From an uncultured SAR116 cluster alpha proteobacterium (GTDB taxonomy: Bacteria > Pseudomonadota > Alphaproteobacteria > Puniceispirillales > Puniceispirillaceae), in contig CACJUX010000012.1 in assembly GCA_902596655.1 (NCBI GenBank), positions 1-54,019 on the forward strand: 54,019 nt of DNA, in the 5' to 3' direction. The notes beneath the pieces were generated by a model, which was not told the origin of the DNA, searched no databases, and saw only the letters and a list, made by a program, of their open reading frames with translations. The translations under genes and the position numbers were made by a program. Positions 25,989-35,932 of the stretch are shown here, piece by piece; within the stretch, counting starts at the first letter, position 1, and every line of letters starts with the position of its first letter.

Positions 25989-26753
25989 ATGAGCAGCTCA
26001 GACAGCACAATTATCATTATCCCCGCCAGAATGGCAGCCAGCCGACTGCCTGGTAAACCGCTAGCAGATATTGCCGGCAAACCGATGATCCAACATGTCT
26101 GGGAGCGAGCCAGAGCGGCCAATATCGGGCCAGTCTATGTCGCCACCGAACATCAAAAAATTGCCGATGTGATCCGTGCTGCAGGCGGCGAGGCGGTGAT
26201 CACCAGAGATGATCATCCCTCCGGCTCAGACCGGGTTTTCGAGGCGCTGCAGATCATTGATCCTAACGAATCTTATCAGACCGTTCTCAATCTACAAGGC
26301 GACCTGCCTGAGATGGATCCAGCGATTCCGGCGGCACTTGCCGCAGCGCTTGACAGAAGTGGCGCTGAATTGGCAACACTGGTAACGCCTGCTACTGCCG
26401 AGGAAGCGGCCCATCCCCAAGTGGTAAAGGCTGCAATTGCCTGGGACGCAAACACCGAAGAGGCGACAGCAATCGCCGGCCGGTTTGGCCGCGCGCTTTA
26501 TTTCAGCCGTACGCCAATCCCGGCCAACACGACTGAATATAATCATCATGTCGGCGTCTATGGCTGGCGACGCAGCGCTCTTGCGGCCTTTGTCAAACTG
26601 CCCCCGTCACCGCTGGAACTGACGGAAAAACTGGAACAATTGCGCGCTCTGGAGGCAGGAATGACCATCGCAGTCGCGCAAATCAGCGCTGCCCCTGGCG
26701 GAGTTGACACAAAGGATGATCTAACGGCAGTGCGCCGCCGGCTCGGTCATTAA
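25989..26753 (+). CDS. kdsB: 3-deoxy-manno-octulosonate cytidylyltransferase
   Basis: 254 aa from ATG 25989. It makes CMP-Kdo for lipid A core. [20 protein letters not shown] is the nucleotide-binding loop, and NLQGDLPEM, YFSRTPIP and HVGVYGWRRSALAAF are family blocks. Earlier ATGs (25953) give an N-terminal tail without support. It is divergent from cytochrome c. Confidence 0.93.
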   Translation: MSSSDSTIIIIPARMAASRLPGKPLADIAGKPMIQHVWERARAANIGPVYVATEHQKIADVIRAAGGEAVITRDDHPSGSDRVFEALQIIDPNESYQTVLNLQGDLPEMDPAIPAALAAALDRSGAELATLVTPATAEEAAHPQVVKAAIAWDANTEEATAIAGRFGRALYFSRTPIPANTTEYNHHVGVYGWRRSALAAFVKLPPSPLELTEKLEQLRALEAGMTIAVAQISAAPGGVDTKDDLTAVRRRLGH

Positions 26754-26881
26754 CCCAGAGAACGGCGTGATAGAAATCAGCCACCCAGCGTTGACAGCGG
26801 CTGTCAGCATATTGATACTGCCGCGCAACATGGGGCAGGCTAGATTATGGCGGAACTACCATGCGAGATGGAGACAGAAAC

Positions 26882-27739
26882 GTGAGTGATGCGGCCAAAA
26901 AAATAGCGTTTCAGGGCAGCCTTGGCGCCTATTCCCACATGGCATGTATAGCGGTTAAGCCAGAGATGACACCGATGCCCTGCCGGTCGTTTGAGGACAT
27001 GCTGCTGACTGTTCAAGAAGGCAACGCGCATCTGGCGATGGTGCCAGTTGAAAATTCGATTGCTGGACGGGTTGCTGATATCCACCACCTCCTTCCCAAA
27101 TCCGGTCTTTATGTCATTGGCGAACATTTCCAGCCTGTCAAACACCAGCTACTCGCGCCGCGTGGTGCCACTATTGGCGATCTGGTTGAGGTACATAGCC
27201 ACGCACAGGGTCTGGCCCAGTGTCGTGAACGGCTTCGCTCGCTTGGCCTGCAGCCAGTTATTCACCCGGATACCGCCGGCGCCGCCAAGGATATCGCTGC
27301 GCGCGGTGACAAAAAAGTGGGGGCCATTGCCTCGGCGCTTGCCGGTGAAATCTATGATCTCGATGTGCTCATCGACTCGGCCGAGGATGCGGAGCGGAAC
27401 ACCACGCGCTTTTTGATCATGGCGTGCGATCCACAAACACCAAAACCGAATGGTAAGGACATGCTGACAACGATGGTGTTCCGTCTGCGCAGTGTCCCAG
27501 CGGCACTATACAAGGCGCTTGGCGGCTTCGCCACCAACGGCGTCAATATCACCAAATTGGAGAGCTACATGCGACCTGGCTTTGCCGACCACGCACAATT
27601 CTATGTGGATGTTGAGGGCCATACCGAATCGCTGGCGATGAGACATGCGATGGAAGAACTCCGCTTCTATTGCGAAGAGGGCGAGGTCAGGATTCTTGGC
27701 TGCTACCCGGCAAACCGCAAGCAAATAGGTGAAAGCTGA
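26882..27739 (+). CDS. pheA: Prephenate dehydratase
   Basis: 285 aa from GTG 26882, preceded by GGAGA. It turns prephenate to phenylpyruvate for phenylalanine. FQGSLGAYSHMA opens the catalytic domain, VPVENSIAGRV and NTTRFLIMA hold active-site residues, and the ACT domain (LRSVPAALYKALGGFATNG, LESYM) gives feedback control by phenylalanine. There is no chorismate-mutase part. The longer frame to 26861 is possible. Confidence 0.92.
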   Translation: MSDAAKKIAFQGSLGAYSHMACIAVKPEMTPMPCRSFEDMLLTVQEGNAHLAMVPVENSIAGRVADIHHLLPKSGLYVIGEHFQPVKHQLLAPRGATIGDLVEVHSHAQGLAQCRERLRSLGLQPVIHPDTAGAAKDIAARGDKKVGAIASALAGEIYDLDVLIDSAEDAERNTTRFLIMACDPQTPKPNGKDMLTTMVFRLRSVPAALYKALGGFATNGVNITKLESYMRPGFADHAQFYVDVEGHTESLAMRHAMEELRFYCEEGEVRILGCYPANRKQIGES

Positions 27740-27842
27740 CACCATCCATCAAAACAGGTTTTGGCTAGAAAAACGACGTTGATTGTTGGAGCGGCTAATA
27801 ATTTGCTTGTCCGTAATCCAGCTTTGTTTCATACAAGTGTCA

Positions 27843-27932
27843 GGAAGGCTGGGCGGACATATCACCCACCAATCCGGTCAGGTCCGAAAGGAAGCAGCCG
27901 CAGTGGACTGTTTATGGGTTGTCCAGTCTTCC
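27843..27932 (+). ncRNA. ffs: Signal recognition particle RNA (small, 4.5S type)
   Basis: The invariant SRP core GGTCAGGTCCGAAAGGAAGC (about 27877-27896) with AGCCGCA is present. Outer strands GGAAGGCTGG (from 27843) and CCAGTCTTCC (to 27932) pair, and the CCACC and GGTGG-like inner strands close the helix. It pairs with Ffh to target membrane proteins. Ends are estimated from base pairing. Lying directly before dnaX is usual in alphaproteobacteria. Confidence 0.9.
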
Positions 27933-27963
27933 GCTTTCTGATTGCGGGGACAGGTCGTCAACA

Positions 27964-29796
27964 ATGAGTCTAAAGGCACCAACAGCCTATCGCGTTCTTG
28001 CACGCAAACACCGACCAGATACGTTTGCTGACCTGATTGGTCAGGAGGCCCTTGTCCGCACTTTGAGCAATGCGTTGGCGATGAAGCGTCTCGCGCATGC
28101 CTTTGTTCTGACGGGGATTCGCGGCATCGGCAAAACCTCGACAGCGCGTCTACTTGCTAAGGGATTGAACTGCATTGGCGTGAATGGCGGTGGCGCCGAA
28201 ACGCTGGAACCCTGCGGCATCTGCGAGCCCTGTACCGCCATTGGTGCGGGGAGACATGTTGACGTACTGGAGATTGACGCAGCAAGTCATACCGGTGTGG
28301 ATGATGTACGCGAGATCATCGAGGGTGTTGGTTATCATCCGGTGTCTGCGCGCTACAAAATCTACGTTATCGACGAAGTGCACATGATGTCAAAAAGCGC
28401 GTTCAATGCGTTGCTCAAAACACTTGAGGAGCCACCAGAAACAGTTAAATTCATCTTTGCGACAACCGAAATCCGCAAGGTTCCAGTAACCATCCTGTCC
28501 CGATGCCAACGCTATGATCTGCGCCGCGTGCCAGCCAACATGCTTGAAGCTCATCTTCGAAAAATTTGTGAACAGGAGGGTATAACCTATGATGCGGATG
28601 CCCTGCGCACGATCGCCGTGGCGGCTGAGGGTTCCGTGCGGGATGCACTGTCTATGCTGGACCAGGCGGCAGCCATGACAGCGGATAAATTAGTTGGGGA
28701 TGCCATCAACGACATGCTTGGCCGGCCCGGTCGAGGCGAGTCAATCGGCATTCTAAAGGCGACATTTGACGGCGACGCTACCTCCGCGCTGGCACAGTTC
28801 GCACGTGTGCACAAGAATGGTGCGGAAGCCGAGATGGTCGTCGCTGACCTTTTGAACATCATCCATCAGGCAAGTCTAGCCGCCGCTGGCGCAGATCTTG
28901 CTGATCTAGTCGAAAGTGAACGCCCCGAGATTACCGCGCTCGGTGATCTGGGCATTTCTAAGCTGGGTCGCGCATGGCAGATGCTGCTGAAAGGGCATGA
29001 TGAGGTAAGCAAGGCGCCGAACCCGGCAGCAGCCGTTGAAATGCTTGTGATCCGTCTTGCCCATACGGCAAACATGCCAACCCCCGGGGATATCCTGCAA
29101 AAACTGCCAAACGCCCCTCATGCTGATGCAAAAGACCCATCTGCTGCAACCAAGGCCAACGCCGAATCGCCGGCTTCATCGGAGAGTCTATCCTCTGCTC
29201 CGCGAGAGACTGATCTTGCTGCCCACACCACCAAATCCAGGCAGATTTCTGGCAATGGTGGACAACAGCAGGCCGTAGTTGAGGAAATGCTACCGGACAC
29301 CAAAACCCACCCTGCCGAAACGGTGTCTGCAACCCCACCACAACAAGAGTCAACCACAAAGCCCGTCAACAGCCTCGCTGATATCGCCGCCCTTGCCGAA
29401 GCCGAGTATGAAATGTTGCTGGCCGCACAGATACGCACACATCTGCGTCTTGTCGCACTTAATCCGGGCTTCCTAGAGGTTGCGTTAACCGAAAAAGCGC
29501 CCAAACAATTGATTGGCGATCTGGCAAAATATCTGACCAAATGGACAGGGCAGCGATGGCTGGTCTCGTTATCGGATGGCCCCGGCGGAAAAACCCTCGT
29601 AGAGGAACGTGCCAAGCAGGCCGATGAGCTAAAAGATAAAATCGCCGAAACGCCGCTGGTCAAGACCATCCTGACGATGTTCCCTGGCTCAAAGGTCGAG
29701 GCAATCAAGCCCAATGATGCTAGGGACCGCAGCAACGATCCGCTCGGCAATACAAATATTGAACCGGCAATGAATGGCAAGGAGAATAGCGAATGA
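27964..29796 (+). CDS. dnaX: DNA polymerase III subunit gamma/tau
   Basis: 610 aa from ATG 27964. It is the clamp-loader ATPase. Walker A GIRGIGKTST is at 51-60, the zinc module uses Cys 70, 84, 87 and 90, and YVIDEVHMMS with TTEIRKVPVTILSRCQR gives Walker B, sensor and arginine finger. After about residue 385 comes a Pro/Ala/Thr-rich linker and then the C-terminal tau-type domain. The frame from 27919 overlaps SRP RNA and is not used. The stop overlaps ybaB (ATGA). Confidence 0.94.
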   Translation: MSLKAPTAYRVLARKHRPDTFADLIGQEALVRTLSNALAMKRLAHAFVLTGIRGIGKTSTARLLAKGLNCIGVNGGGAETLEPCGICEPCTAIGAGRHVDVLEIDAASHTGVDDVREIIEGVGYHPVSARYKIYVIDEVHMMSKSAFNALLKTLEEPPETVKFIFATTEIRKVPVTILSRCQRYDLRRVPANMLEAHLRKICEQEGITYDADALRTIAVAAEGSVRDALSMLDQAAAMTADKLVGDAINDMLGRPGRGESIGILKATFDGDATSALAQFARVHKNGAEAEMVVADLLNIIHQASLAAAGADLADLVESERPEITALGDLGISKLGRAWQMLLKGHDEVSKAPNPAAAVEMLVIRLAHTANMPTPGDILQKLPNAPHADAKDPSAATKANAESPASSESLSSAPRETDLAAHTTKSRQISGNGGQQQAVVEEMLPDTKTHPAETVSATPPQQESTTKPVNSLADIAALAEAEYEMLLAAQIRTHLRLVALNPGFLEVALTEKAPKQLIGDLAKYLTKWTGQRWLVSLSDGPGGKTLVEERAKQADELKDKIAETPLVKTILTMFPGSKVEAIKPNDARDRSNDPLGNTNIEPAMNGKENSE

Positions 29797-30119
29797 TGCG
29801 CAATATGGCCGGTATGATGAAGAAAGTTGAAGAAATGAAAAAACGCATGGAGGCGTTGCAAAGCGAAATGGAGCAGGCCAGCTTTGCCGCATCGGTGGGC
29901 GGCGGTGTCGTCACCGTGAGAGTCACAGGCAAGGGTTTTGTCAAATCCGTATCGATCAATCCAGAAGCAGTCGATCCGGTTGAAATTGATGTTCTAGAGG
30001 ACATGATCTGTCTGGCGACGAACAACGCCAAACAGAAGGCCGAGGCCGAGATGGCTGCGCGGATAAAAGACATTACCGGCGGCCTGCCATTGCCTCCCGG
30101 CATAAACTTGCCTTTTTAA
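29793..30119 (+). CDS. ybaB: YbaB/EbfC nucleoid-associated protein
   Basis: 108 aa. MAGMMKKVEEMKKRMEALQSEM is the N-terminal helix and GGVVTVRVTGKGFVKSVSI the beta part. The small dimer binds DNA with little sequence preference. AAGGAG stands ahead of ATG 29793, which overlaps dnaX by four bases. It always sits between dnaX and recR in this arrangement. Confidence 0.93.
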   Translation: MMRNMAGMMKKVEEMKKRMEALQSEMEQASFAASVGGGVVTVRVTGKGFVKSVSINPEAVDPVEIDVLEDMICLATNNAKQKAEAEMAARIKDITGGLPLPPGINLPF

Positions 30120-30135
30120 ATCAGCTGGTCTCACG

Positions 30136-30729
30136 ATGGACAATGCAGTTGAAAACCTAATAAGGAAAATGGCTCGAATTCCGGGGCTTGGCCCACGCTC
30201 CGCACGCCGCGCCGTACTGTTTCTGCTGCGGAACAGGGAACAATTAATGGTGCCGCTCGCCCGTGAAATGGATGATGTGGCAACTCGTATACGTGCCTGT
30301 GCAGACTGTGGCAATCTTGATACTGGTGATGTCTGCAAGATCTGCAACGATGCCCGGCGGGACCGTTCCACCATCTGCATCGTCGAGGATGTTGGCAGCC
30401 TCTGGGCGATTGAGCGGGCAGGAGTCTTTCGTGGCCTGTATCATGTCCTTGGCGGCACATTAAGCGCGATTGATGGCCGAGGCCCGGACAAGCTTCATAT
30501 TGACCGGCTGGTCAAGCGCGCAGGTCACTCTAATATGGCCGAGGTAATCCTAGCGCTCTCGGCAACGGTGGATGGCCAGACAACCGCGCATTACATTCAG
30601 GAGCGCCTCGCTGGATTACCTGTTGAGATCACCCGGCTTGCACATGGTGTACCTGTTGGTGGGGAACTTGACTATCTTGACGACGGTACGCTGGCGCAGG
30701 CGCTGAAAGCACGCGGCAAATTGGGTTAG
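30136..30729 (+). CDS. recR: Recombination mediator RecR
   Basis: 197 aa. It helps RecO and RecF load RecA on gapped DNA. The helix-hairpin-helix is RIPGLGPRSARRA, the zinc finger uses Cys 55, 58, 67 and 70, and the Toprim domain starts with ICIVEDVGSLWAIE. The C-terminal Walker-B-like GELDYLDDGTL is present. It ends four bases into the convergent rmuC. Confidence 0.95.
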   Translation: MDNAVENLIRKMARIPGLGPRSARRAVLFLLRNREQLMVPLAREMDDVATRIRACADCGNLDTGDVCKICNDARRDRSTICIVEDVGSLWAIERAGVFRGLYHVLGGTLSAIDGRGPDKLHIDRLVKRAGHSNMAEVILALSATVDGQTTAHYIQERLAGLPVEITRLAHGVPVGGELDYLDDGTLAQALKARGKLG

Positions 30730-31802
30730 CCCAGCAGATCAGGCTTGCGGTCAGCCGCGTCCACCACGGGCGAGACAGGCCGTTCTTCTGCCACCTCAAT
30801 CTGGGTGATTTTCTGACCCCGCGACGTGATCTTGCGTGTAGAGGTCTGTATTTCGCTGATGTCCTTATCCACCTGCTGAAAATGCGTGGCCAATTTGCTA
30901 ACGCGATCATCAAGCCGGGTCACATCCTGCATCATCATATCGACCTCGTTCTGGATCTGGCCGGCCGCCTCATGCATCTGGGCATCCCGCAGAATGGCCC
31001 GGACAGTGTGTAGTACCAGCATCAAATTGTCTGGGCCAGCCATATACACATGCGCCCGGCGGCTGGCCTCGACAAGTTTTGGCAGCTGCAAATTGATCTC
31101 TGCATATACAGACTCTGACGGCAGAAACAGAATGGCACTTTGGGCTGTTTCGCCGGGAACAATATATTTCTGCGCAATATCATTAATATGTTTTTTGACA
31201 TCACCTTCCATTGATCGCCGCGCCACATTACGCGCCGCCTCATCTGCCGCGCCAGTCAAAGCGCGAAAGGACTCCAGAGGAAATTTGGAGTCAATACAGA
31301 TTGAGCCCGGAGGATTGGGCATGGTGATGAAACAATCGACACGGCGGCCATTGGTCAAGGTGTGCTGAAAGGAAAAGGCGTTATCGGGCAACGCGTCTCT
31401 GACCAGATTTTCCAGCTGAACCTCGCCAAAACTGCCGCGCTCCTGCTTGTTCGACAGAATATTCTGCAGCTGCGTAACCTGGCCAGACAATTGTGAGATG
31501 TGACTGTTCGCCTCGGTTATGACAGCAAGTTTTTCAGCCATCCCGGTGAGGGATTTGGTTGTGCGCTCGTTCTGGTCGCGCAGGGACTGTTCAAGACGTG
31601 TGCCGAGTCTGCCCTCGGCTTCAGCCATCTGGCCGGCAATCACCTTTTGCAATTCACCTGACTGGCTCGCCATCTGCGCCAGTTGACCCCGCAGCTCGGC
31701 AAGGCCTGTATCGTCACTTGCCGACGGGCGGCGCAGCATCAGGGTCAACAGCAGAATGATGCCAATGAGCGCAATGATGATGAAAGTGGAAAATCCTGGC
31801 AT
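30726..31802 (-). CDS. rmuC: RmuC-family DNA recombination protein
   Basis: 358 aa from ATG 31802; the frame goes back to 32105 but the extra part lacks any family look. One N-terminal membrane helix (FIIIALIGIILLLTLML), a coiled coil (about 25-110), then the RmuC nuclease-like domain: GSFGEVQLENLVRDALP, VDCFITMPN, CIDSKFPLES. It limits inversions in E. coli; mechanism unknown. Convergent with recR. Confidence 0.9.
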   Translation of the reverse strand: MPGFSTFIIIALIGIILLLTLMLRRPSASDDTGLAELRGQLAQMASQSGELQKVIAGQMAEAEGRLGTRLEQSLRDQNERTTKSLTGMAEKLAVITEANSHISQLSGQVTQLQNILSNKQERGSFGEVQLENLVRDALPDNAFSFQHTLTNGRRVDCFITMPNPPGSICIDSKFPLESFRALTGAADEAARNVARRSMEGDVKKHINDIAQKYIVPGETAQSAILFLPSESVYAEINLQLPKLVEASRRAHVYMAGPDNLMLVLHTVRAILRDAQMHEAAGQIQNEVDMMMQDVTRLDDRVSKLATHFQQVDKDISEIQTSTRKITSRGQKITQIEVAEERPVSPVVDAADRKPDLLG

Positions 31803-31944
31803 GGCGGTCAGTCTCTTGCATTTCCTGTGCTGATTACGGTAAGTGTCGCATGCCGGTGGCTTGACTGCAACGTCCCCATCGCCTAACTGATTGACATTGT
31901 TGAAGCCTGTCATTTCATCATATCCGAACAAACAGAGGCGAGCT

Positions 31945-32475
31945 ATGGCGCTCATTCCGATTATCACCATTCCCGATCCTGTGCTGCGCAAGGTGGCCGC
32001 GCCCGTAACCGAGATTACGGACGGGGTCCGGCAGCTGCTGACAGACATGGCCGAGACCATGTACAACGCGCCCGGAATTGGTCTCGCCGCCCCACAAATC
32101 AACATTAGTCAGCGATTGATTGTTATGGATTGTGGCAAGAATGAGACACCGGAATTGTTCAAAATGATCAATCCGGAAATCATTAGCCGTTCGGACGAAT
32201 TGGCCGTTCTCGAGGAGGGCTGCCTGTCAATACCCGACCAGACAGCCGATGTGGAACGCCCTACCATTGTCGAGGTTAAATATACCGACATCGCTGGCGG
32301 GGAAAAGCGCCTGACCTGCGAGGGACTGCTTGCAACCTGCGTCCAGCATGAGGTGGATCACCTTGATGGGGTACTATTCATCGATCACATCTCACGGTTG
32401 AAACGCGATATGATCGTGCGCCGCTTCATGAAGGAAATGCGCCAATCCGGTGGTGACGCCACGAAAGGCCAATGA
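31945..32475 (+). CDS. def: Peptide deformylase
   Basis: 176 aa from ATG 31945 (GAGGCGA upstream). It removes the formyl group from new proteins. All three motifs are complete: GIGLAAPQI (45-52), EGCLS (91-95, metal Cys 93) and QHEVDH (134-139, metal histidines). The frame from 31891 is longer without support. It heads def-fmt-truA. Confidence 0.95.
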   Translation: MALIPIITIPDPVLRKVAAPVTEITDGVRQLLTDMAETMYNAPGIGLAAPQINISQRLIVMDCGKNETPELFKMINPEIISRSDELAVLEEGCLSIPDQTADVERPTIVEVKYTDIAGGEKRLTCEGLLATCVQHEVDHLDGVLFIDHISRLKRDMIVRRFMKEMRQSGGDATKGQ

Positions 32476-32479
32476 TCTG

Positions 32480-33460
32480 ATGACCGGCCCGCCAGACGGA
32501 AAAAAACGTATTGTCTTCATGGGAAGTCCGGAATTCGCAATCCCGGCACTGGTGCGACTCAGTCGCGAGCATGACGTTGCTGCTGTCTATACCCAGCCTC
32601 CCAGGCCATCAGGGCGCGGCATGAAAGAACAGCTGGTTCCGCTTGCACAATATGCACAGCAGCTGGCCTTACCCCTACGTTGGCCACAGTCACTCAAATC
32701 TGTCGATGCGCAGGACGAACTGGCCGCATTGAATGCCGATGTTCTGGTCGTTGTCGCCTATGGGTTGTTGTTGCCACAATCAGTGCTGGATATGCCACGC
32801 TATGGCTGCATCAATGGACATGCCTCGCTGTTGCCACGCTGGCGCGGCGCGGCACCCATCCAGCGGGCAATCGCTGCTGGCGACACACGCACTGGTATGT
32901 CAGCGATGCGCATGGAGGCGGGGCTAGATACGGGACCAGTGGTTGCCACACTGGACTGTGAAATATCGGCGGGCGAAACCGCTGGCACCCTGCATGACAG
33001 GCTTTCCCAGCTGAATGCCAATCTGCTGGAGACAGTCATCGCCGGCCTGCCGGACATTCTGGCACAGGCACAGGCACAGGATGACGAAAGCGCGATCTAT
33101 GCACCAAAGATTACCACCGCTGAATGTGCCATTGACTGGCATGCGCCAATTGCCGTAACAGATCGACAAATACGCGCATTCTCGCCTTATCCCGGGACCT
33201 GGTTCAATGGCCCGAGGGGACGCATCAAGATTGCCACAGCAAGGCCCATAACCGGCAGGGCAGACAATGCCGCAGCTGGCAGCTTTCTTGGACTTGGTGA
33301 GGCAGGGCAGATGCGCGTAGCGACAGTCGATGGAGTTCTTGAGATTTCCCGATTGCAGCCAGCAGGAAAGAAGGCAATGGATGCGCGCGACTTTCTGAAT
33401 GGGCAGGAGATAGCGCCCGGCCATGTCTTTGGCCCGCAGCCTGACATCACCCCATCATGA
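32480..33460 (+). CDS. fmt: Methionyl-tRNA formyltransferase
   Basis: 326 aa from ATG 32480, four bases after def. It formylates initiator Met-tRNA. Catalytic Asn 112, His 114 and Asp 150 are visible in INGHASLLPRWRGAAPIQRA and EAGLDTGP. The C-terminal OB-like domain starts near AFSPYPGTWF. Its stop overlaps truA (ATGA). Confidence 0.95.
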   Translation: MTGPPDGKKRIVFMGSPEFAIPALVRLSREHDVAAVYTQPPRPSGRGMKEQLVPLAQYAQQLALPLRWPQSLKSVDAQDELAALNADVLVVVAYGLLLPQSVLDMPRYGCINGHASLLPRWRGAAPIQRAIAAGDTRTGMSAMRMEAGLDTGPVVATLDCEISAGETAGTLHDRLSQLNANLLETVIAGLPDILAQAQAQDDESAIYAPKITTAECAIDWHAPIAVTDRQIRAFSPYPGTWFNGPRGRIKIATARPITGRADNAAAGSFLGLGEAGQMRVATVDGVLEISRLQPAGKKAMDARDFLNGQEIAPGHVFGPQPDITPS

Positions 33461-34215
33461 CGCAGCGCTTTCTAATCAAGATTGAATATGATGGCGCACC
33501 TTTCGTTGGCTGGCAACGACAGGCAAACGGCATCTCTGTCCAACAGGTGATCGAAGAGGCAGCAACCCAGCTATGCGGACATACCATACATGTTAAGGGG
33601 GCCGGACGAACCGATTCGGGAGTGCATGCAACAGGACAGGTAGCGCATCTGGACCTGCCCAAGAAATTCGATGAAAACAGGGTCACCGAAGCGCTGAATT
33701 CGCTGATCGGCAACTGGCCGGTGACGGTCTTACAGGCACGGACTGTCGAAGAAAACATTGATGCCCGGTTTTCCGCGACGGGCCGCCAGTATCTCTATCG
33801 GATACTGGCCCAGCGAACGCCGCCTGCGCTGGCTCTCGGACGCGTCTGGCATCACAGGCAACCGCTTGATCCGGCAGCCATGCAACTGGCAGCCAACCGG
33901 CTGATCGGCAAGCATGATTTTACCAGCTTCCGGGCAAGCCAGTGCCAGGCCGACAGTGCCATTCGCACGCTTGACGAGTTGCGCATCGACGCTGTTGGCG
34001 CGGAAATACATCTGCATGTTGCGGCGCGGTCATTTCTGCATCATCAGGTGCGCAACATCACCGGAACACTCGCTCTTGTCGGAACTGGCAAATGGAGTGC
34101 CAATGACGTCAGCACCGCACTCGCTGCTCGTGACAGGTCGGCTGCCGGGCCGACAGCCCCCGCCGAGGGCCTGTATCTCTCGCATGTGAGCTATGCAGAT
34201 ATCAAATGGGCCTAG
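33457..34215 (+). CDS. truA: tRNA pseudouridine synthase A
   Basis: 252 aa. It makes pseudouridine at positions 38-40 of tRNAs. The catalytic aspartate is D53 in GAGRTDSGVHATG; YLYRIL, FTSFRA and FLHHQVRNITGTL are family blocks. It overlaps fmt by four bases and the convergent membrane gene by four. Confidence 0.95.
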   Translation: MTQRFLIKIEYDGAPFVGWQRQANGISVQQVIEEAATQLCGHTIHVKGAGRTDSGVHATGQVAHLDLPKKFDENRVTEALNSLIGNWPVTVLQARTVEENIDARFSATGRQYLYRILAQRTPPALALGRVWHHRQPLDPAAMQLAANRLIGKHDFTSFRASQCQADSAIRTLDELRIDAVGAEIHLHVAARSFLHHQVRNITGTLALVGTGKWSANDVSTALAARDRSAAGPTAPAEGLYLSHVSYADIKWA

Positions 34216-34784
34216 CCAACAGGCATATGCACCCTGATCTGAACAATGATGAACAGCAGCAGATCAATGACAAATGAGAGTGCAAGAAAGCCGGTTGCAA
34301 CCCATCCACCACGCTGCAACTGTACCTTGCCAAGTCGCCAAAGCCAGTAGATTGTCCAAACGATGATTGGCGTGATCAGCATCAGCAATTTCGGGTTTGC
34401 AGATACGATCACGAAATTCTGGATAACCCCTGCAAACAAGTGCTGGACATTCTCAATCCACAGAAAAGGCACGATATAGGCAAACATGCGCGCTTCAAGC
34501 TGCAGCGCACGCAGCGCCGCCATGAACAAAAACACCATGACCAGAACAGCCACCATCTGCATCATCATGTTGGCGAACAGCAGAGTCAGGCCATTCTGGA
34601 TGCCCGGATATAATGACACCAGAAAAGTAAAGATCATCGACGCCCAGATTGCTTGCCACAGGCCGGGGATGTTGGCCTGAAAAGCGTCATCGATGGACAG
34701 CTTGCCAAGCATCACCAGTACTGTGCGCTTGATATAGGTGAACAGTGCACCCGGCGCCAATGTCAGGCCGTAATGCTGCATCAT
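34212..34784 (-). CDS. Hypothetical membrane protein (Yip1-like)
   Basis: 190 aa, with about five membrane helices from residue 45 to 185. I do not recognise specific motifs; the layout (short cytosolic N-terminus, five helices, polar residues in the loops) resembles Yip1-type proteins. It overlaps the dapE stop by four bases (ATGA), so it is the last gene of the dapD-dapE message. A role in wall or envelope physiology would be only a guess. Confidence 0.6.
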   Translation of the reverse strand: MMQHYGLTLAPGALFTYIKRTVLVMLGKLSIDDAFQANIPGLWQAIWASMIFTFLVSLYPGIQNGLTLLFANMMMQMVAVLVMVFLFMAALRALQLEARMFAYIVPFLWIENVQHLFAGVIQNFVIVSANPKLLMLITPIIVWTIYWLWRLGKVQLQRGGWVATGFLALSFVIDLLLFIIVQIRVHMPVG

Positions 34785-35932
34785 CTCACCTGTTCAAAAA
34801 ATGAATTTAGAATATGCGTGTAAATATCAGTAAGCGAGTCAATATCTTCCGCTGTCACCTGCTCATCAATCTTGTGCATGGTCTTGCCGACCAGTCCAAA
34901 TTCGGCAACCGGGCAGATATTAGTGATGAACCGGGCATCTGATGTGCCGCCATTCGTCGACAATCTTGGCCGGCGACCGACAATTTTCTCTGCGGCGTTG
35001 GCGATCATATCGGTCAATTGACCAGGCGGCGTCAGGAAAGGATGCGCCGTCGCTTTCCAGTGCGCCTCCCAGGTGCCGCCAACACGGTCAAAATGTTCTT
35101 CGAGCCAGCCGATCAGGCTTTCTGCGCTATGTTCTGTATTGAAACGAATATTGAACTGTGCTGTTGCGTTTGCCGGAATGACATTACCTGCTTTGTTGCC
35201 GACATCAATCGACGTTACATTCGCTGTCGATGGGTCAAAGAACTCTGTCCCACCATCAAGCTCACAGCCATTCACCGGCGCCAGCATCACCAGCAGATGC
35301 GTCAGCGGGTTGTCGGCAAGATGCGGATAGGCAACATGCCCCTGCATGCCGGTCACCGTCAGTTTGCAGGACAGGCTGCCACGCCGCCCATTCTTGATGA
35401 CATCACCCATCTCGTTGACATTGGTTGGTTCGCCAACAAGACACATATCAGGTACCTGGTCATTATCGCGAACCCAGTCGACCATTCTGGTAGTGCCATT
35501 GATGGCATCGCCTTCCTCATCACCCGTGATCAGAAAGCTGATCGAGCCCTGCTGCGGTGGCGTTTCCAAAAAGCGCGCGGTAGCGGCAACAAACGCAGCG
35601 ACACCACCCTTCATGTCAGCTGCCCCACGACCGTGAAGCCTGCCATCAACAATCTCTCCGGAGAAAGGATCATGGGTCCAGGCAGCTGTATCACCCGGCG
35701 GCACCACATCGGTATGGCCAGCAAAGGCAAAATGCGGACCCTCCGTACCCCAACGGGCGAATAGATTGTCGACACGTTCCTCAGCCTCGCCAAATGGCAG
35801 GCGCGTGCAGGCGCAGCCCATGGCTGTCAGTTCGGCCTCAAGCAAATCGAGTGCGCCACCCTCCCTCGGCGTCACAGAGGGACATTGAACGAGCCTCTGT
35901 GCGAGCAGAACAGCCTGTGAGGTTATGTCCAT
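34781..35932 (-). CDS. dapE: Succinyl-diaminopimelate desuccinylase
   Basis: 383 aa from ATG 35932, whose A overlaps the dapD stop (TGATG). It frees LL-diaminopimelate for lysine and cell wall. M20 peptidase ligands are seen in AGHTDVVPPGD, GAADMKGG and ITGDEEGDAINGT; GGTSDARFI lies near the end. A TTG one codon upstream is less likely. Confidence 0.94.
   Translation of the reverse strand: MDITSQAVLLAQRLVQCPSVTPREGGALDLLEAELTAMGCACTRLPFGEAEERVDNLFARWGTEGPHFAFAGHTDVVPPGDTAAWTHDPFSGEIVDGRLHGRGAADMKGGVAAFVAATARFLETPPQQGSISFLITGDEEGDAINGTTRMVDWVRDNDQVPDMCLVGEPTNVNEMGDVIKNGRRGSLSCKLTVTGMQGHVAYPHLADNPLTHLLVMLAPVNGCELDGGTEFFDPSTANVTSIDVGNKAGNVIPANATAQFNIRFNTEHSAESLIGWLEEHFDRVGGTWEAHWKATAHPFLTPPGQLTDMIANAAEKIVGRRPRLSTNGGTSDARFITNICPVAEFGLVGKTMHKIDEQVTAEDIDSLTDIYTHILNSFFEQVR

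Noticed and set aside
35018-35764. 248-codon plus-strand frame
   Set aside because: It is antisense to dapE, which has complete M20 motifs; the frame shows no family-like residues.
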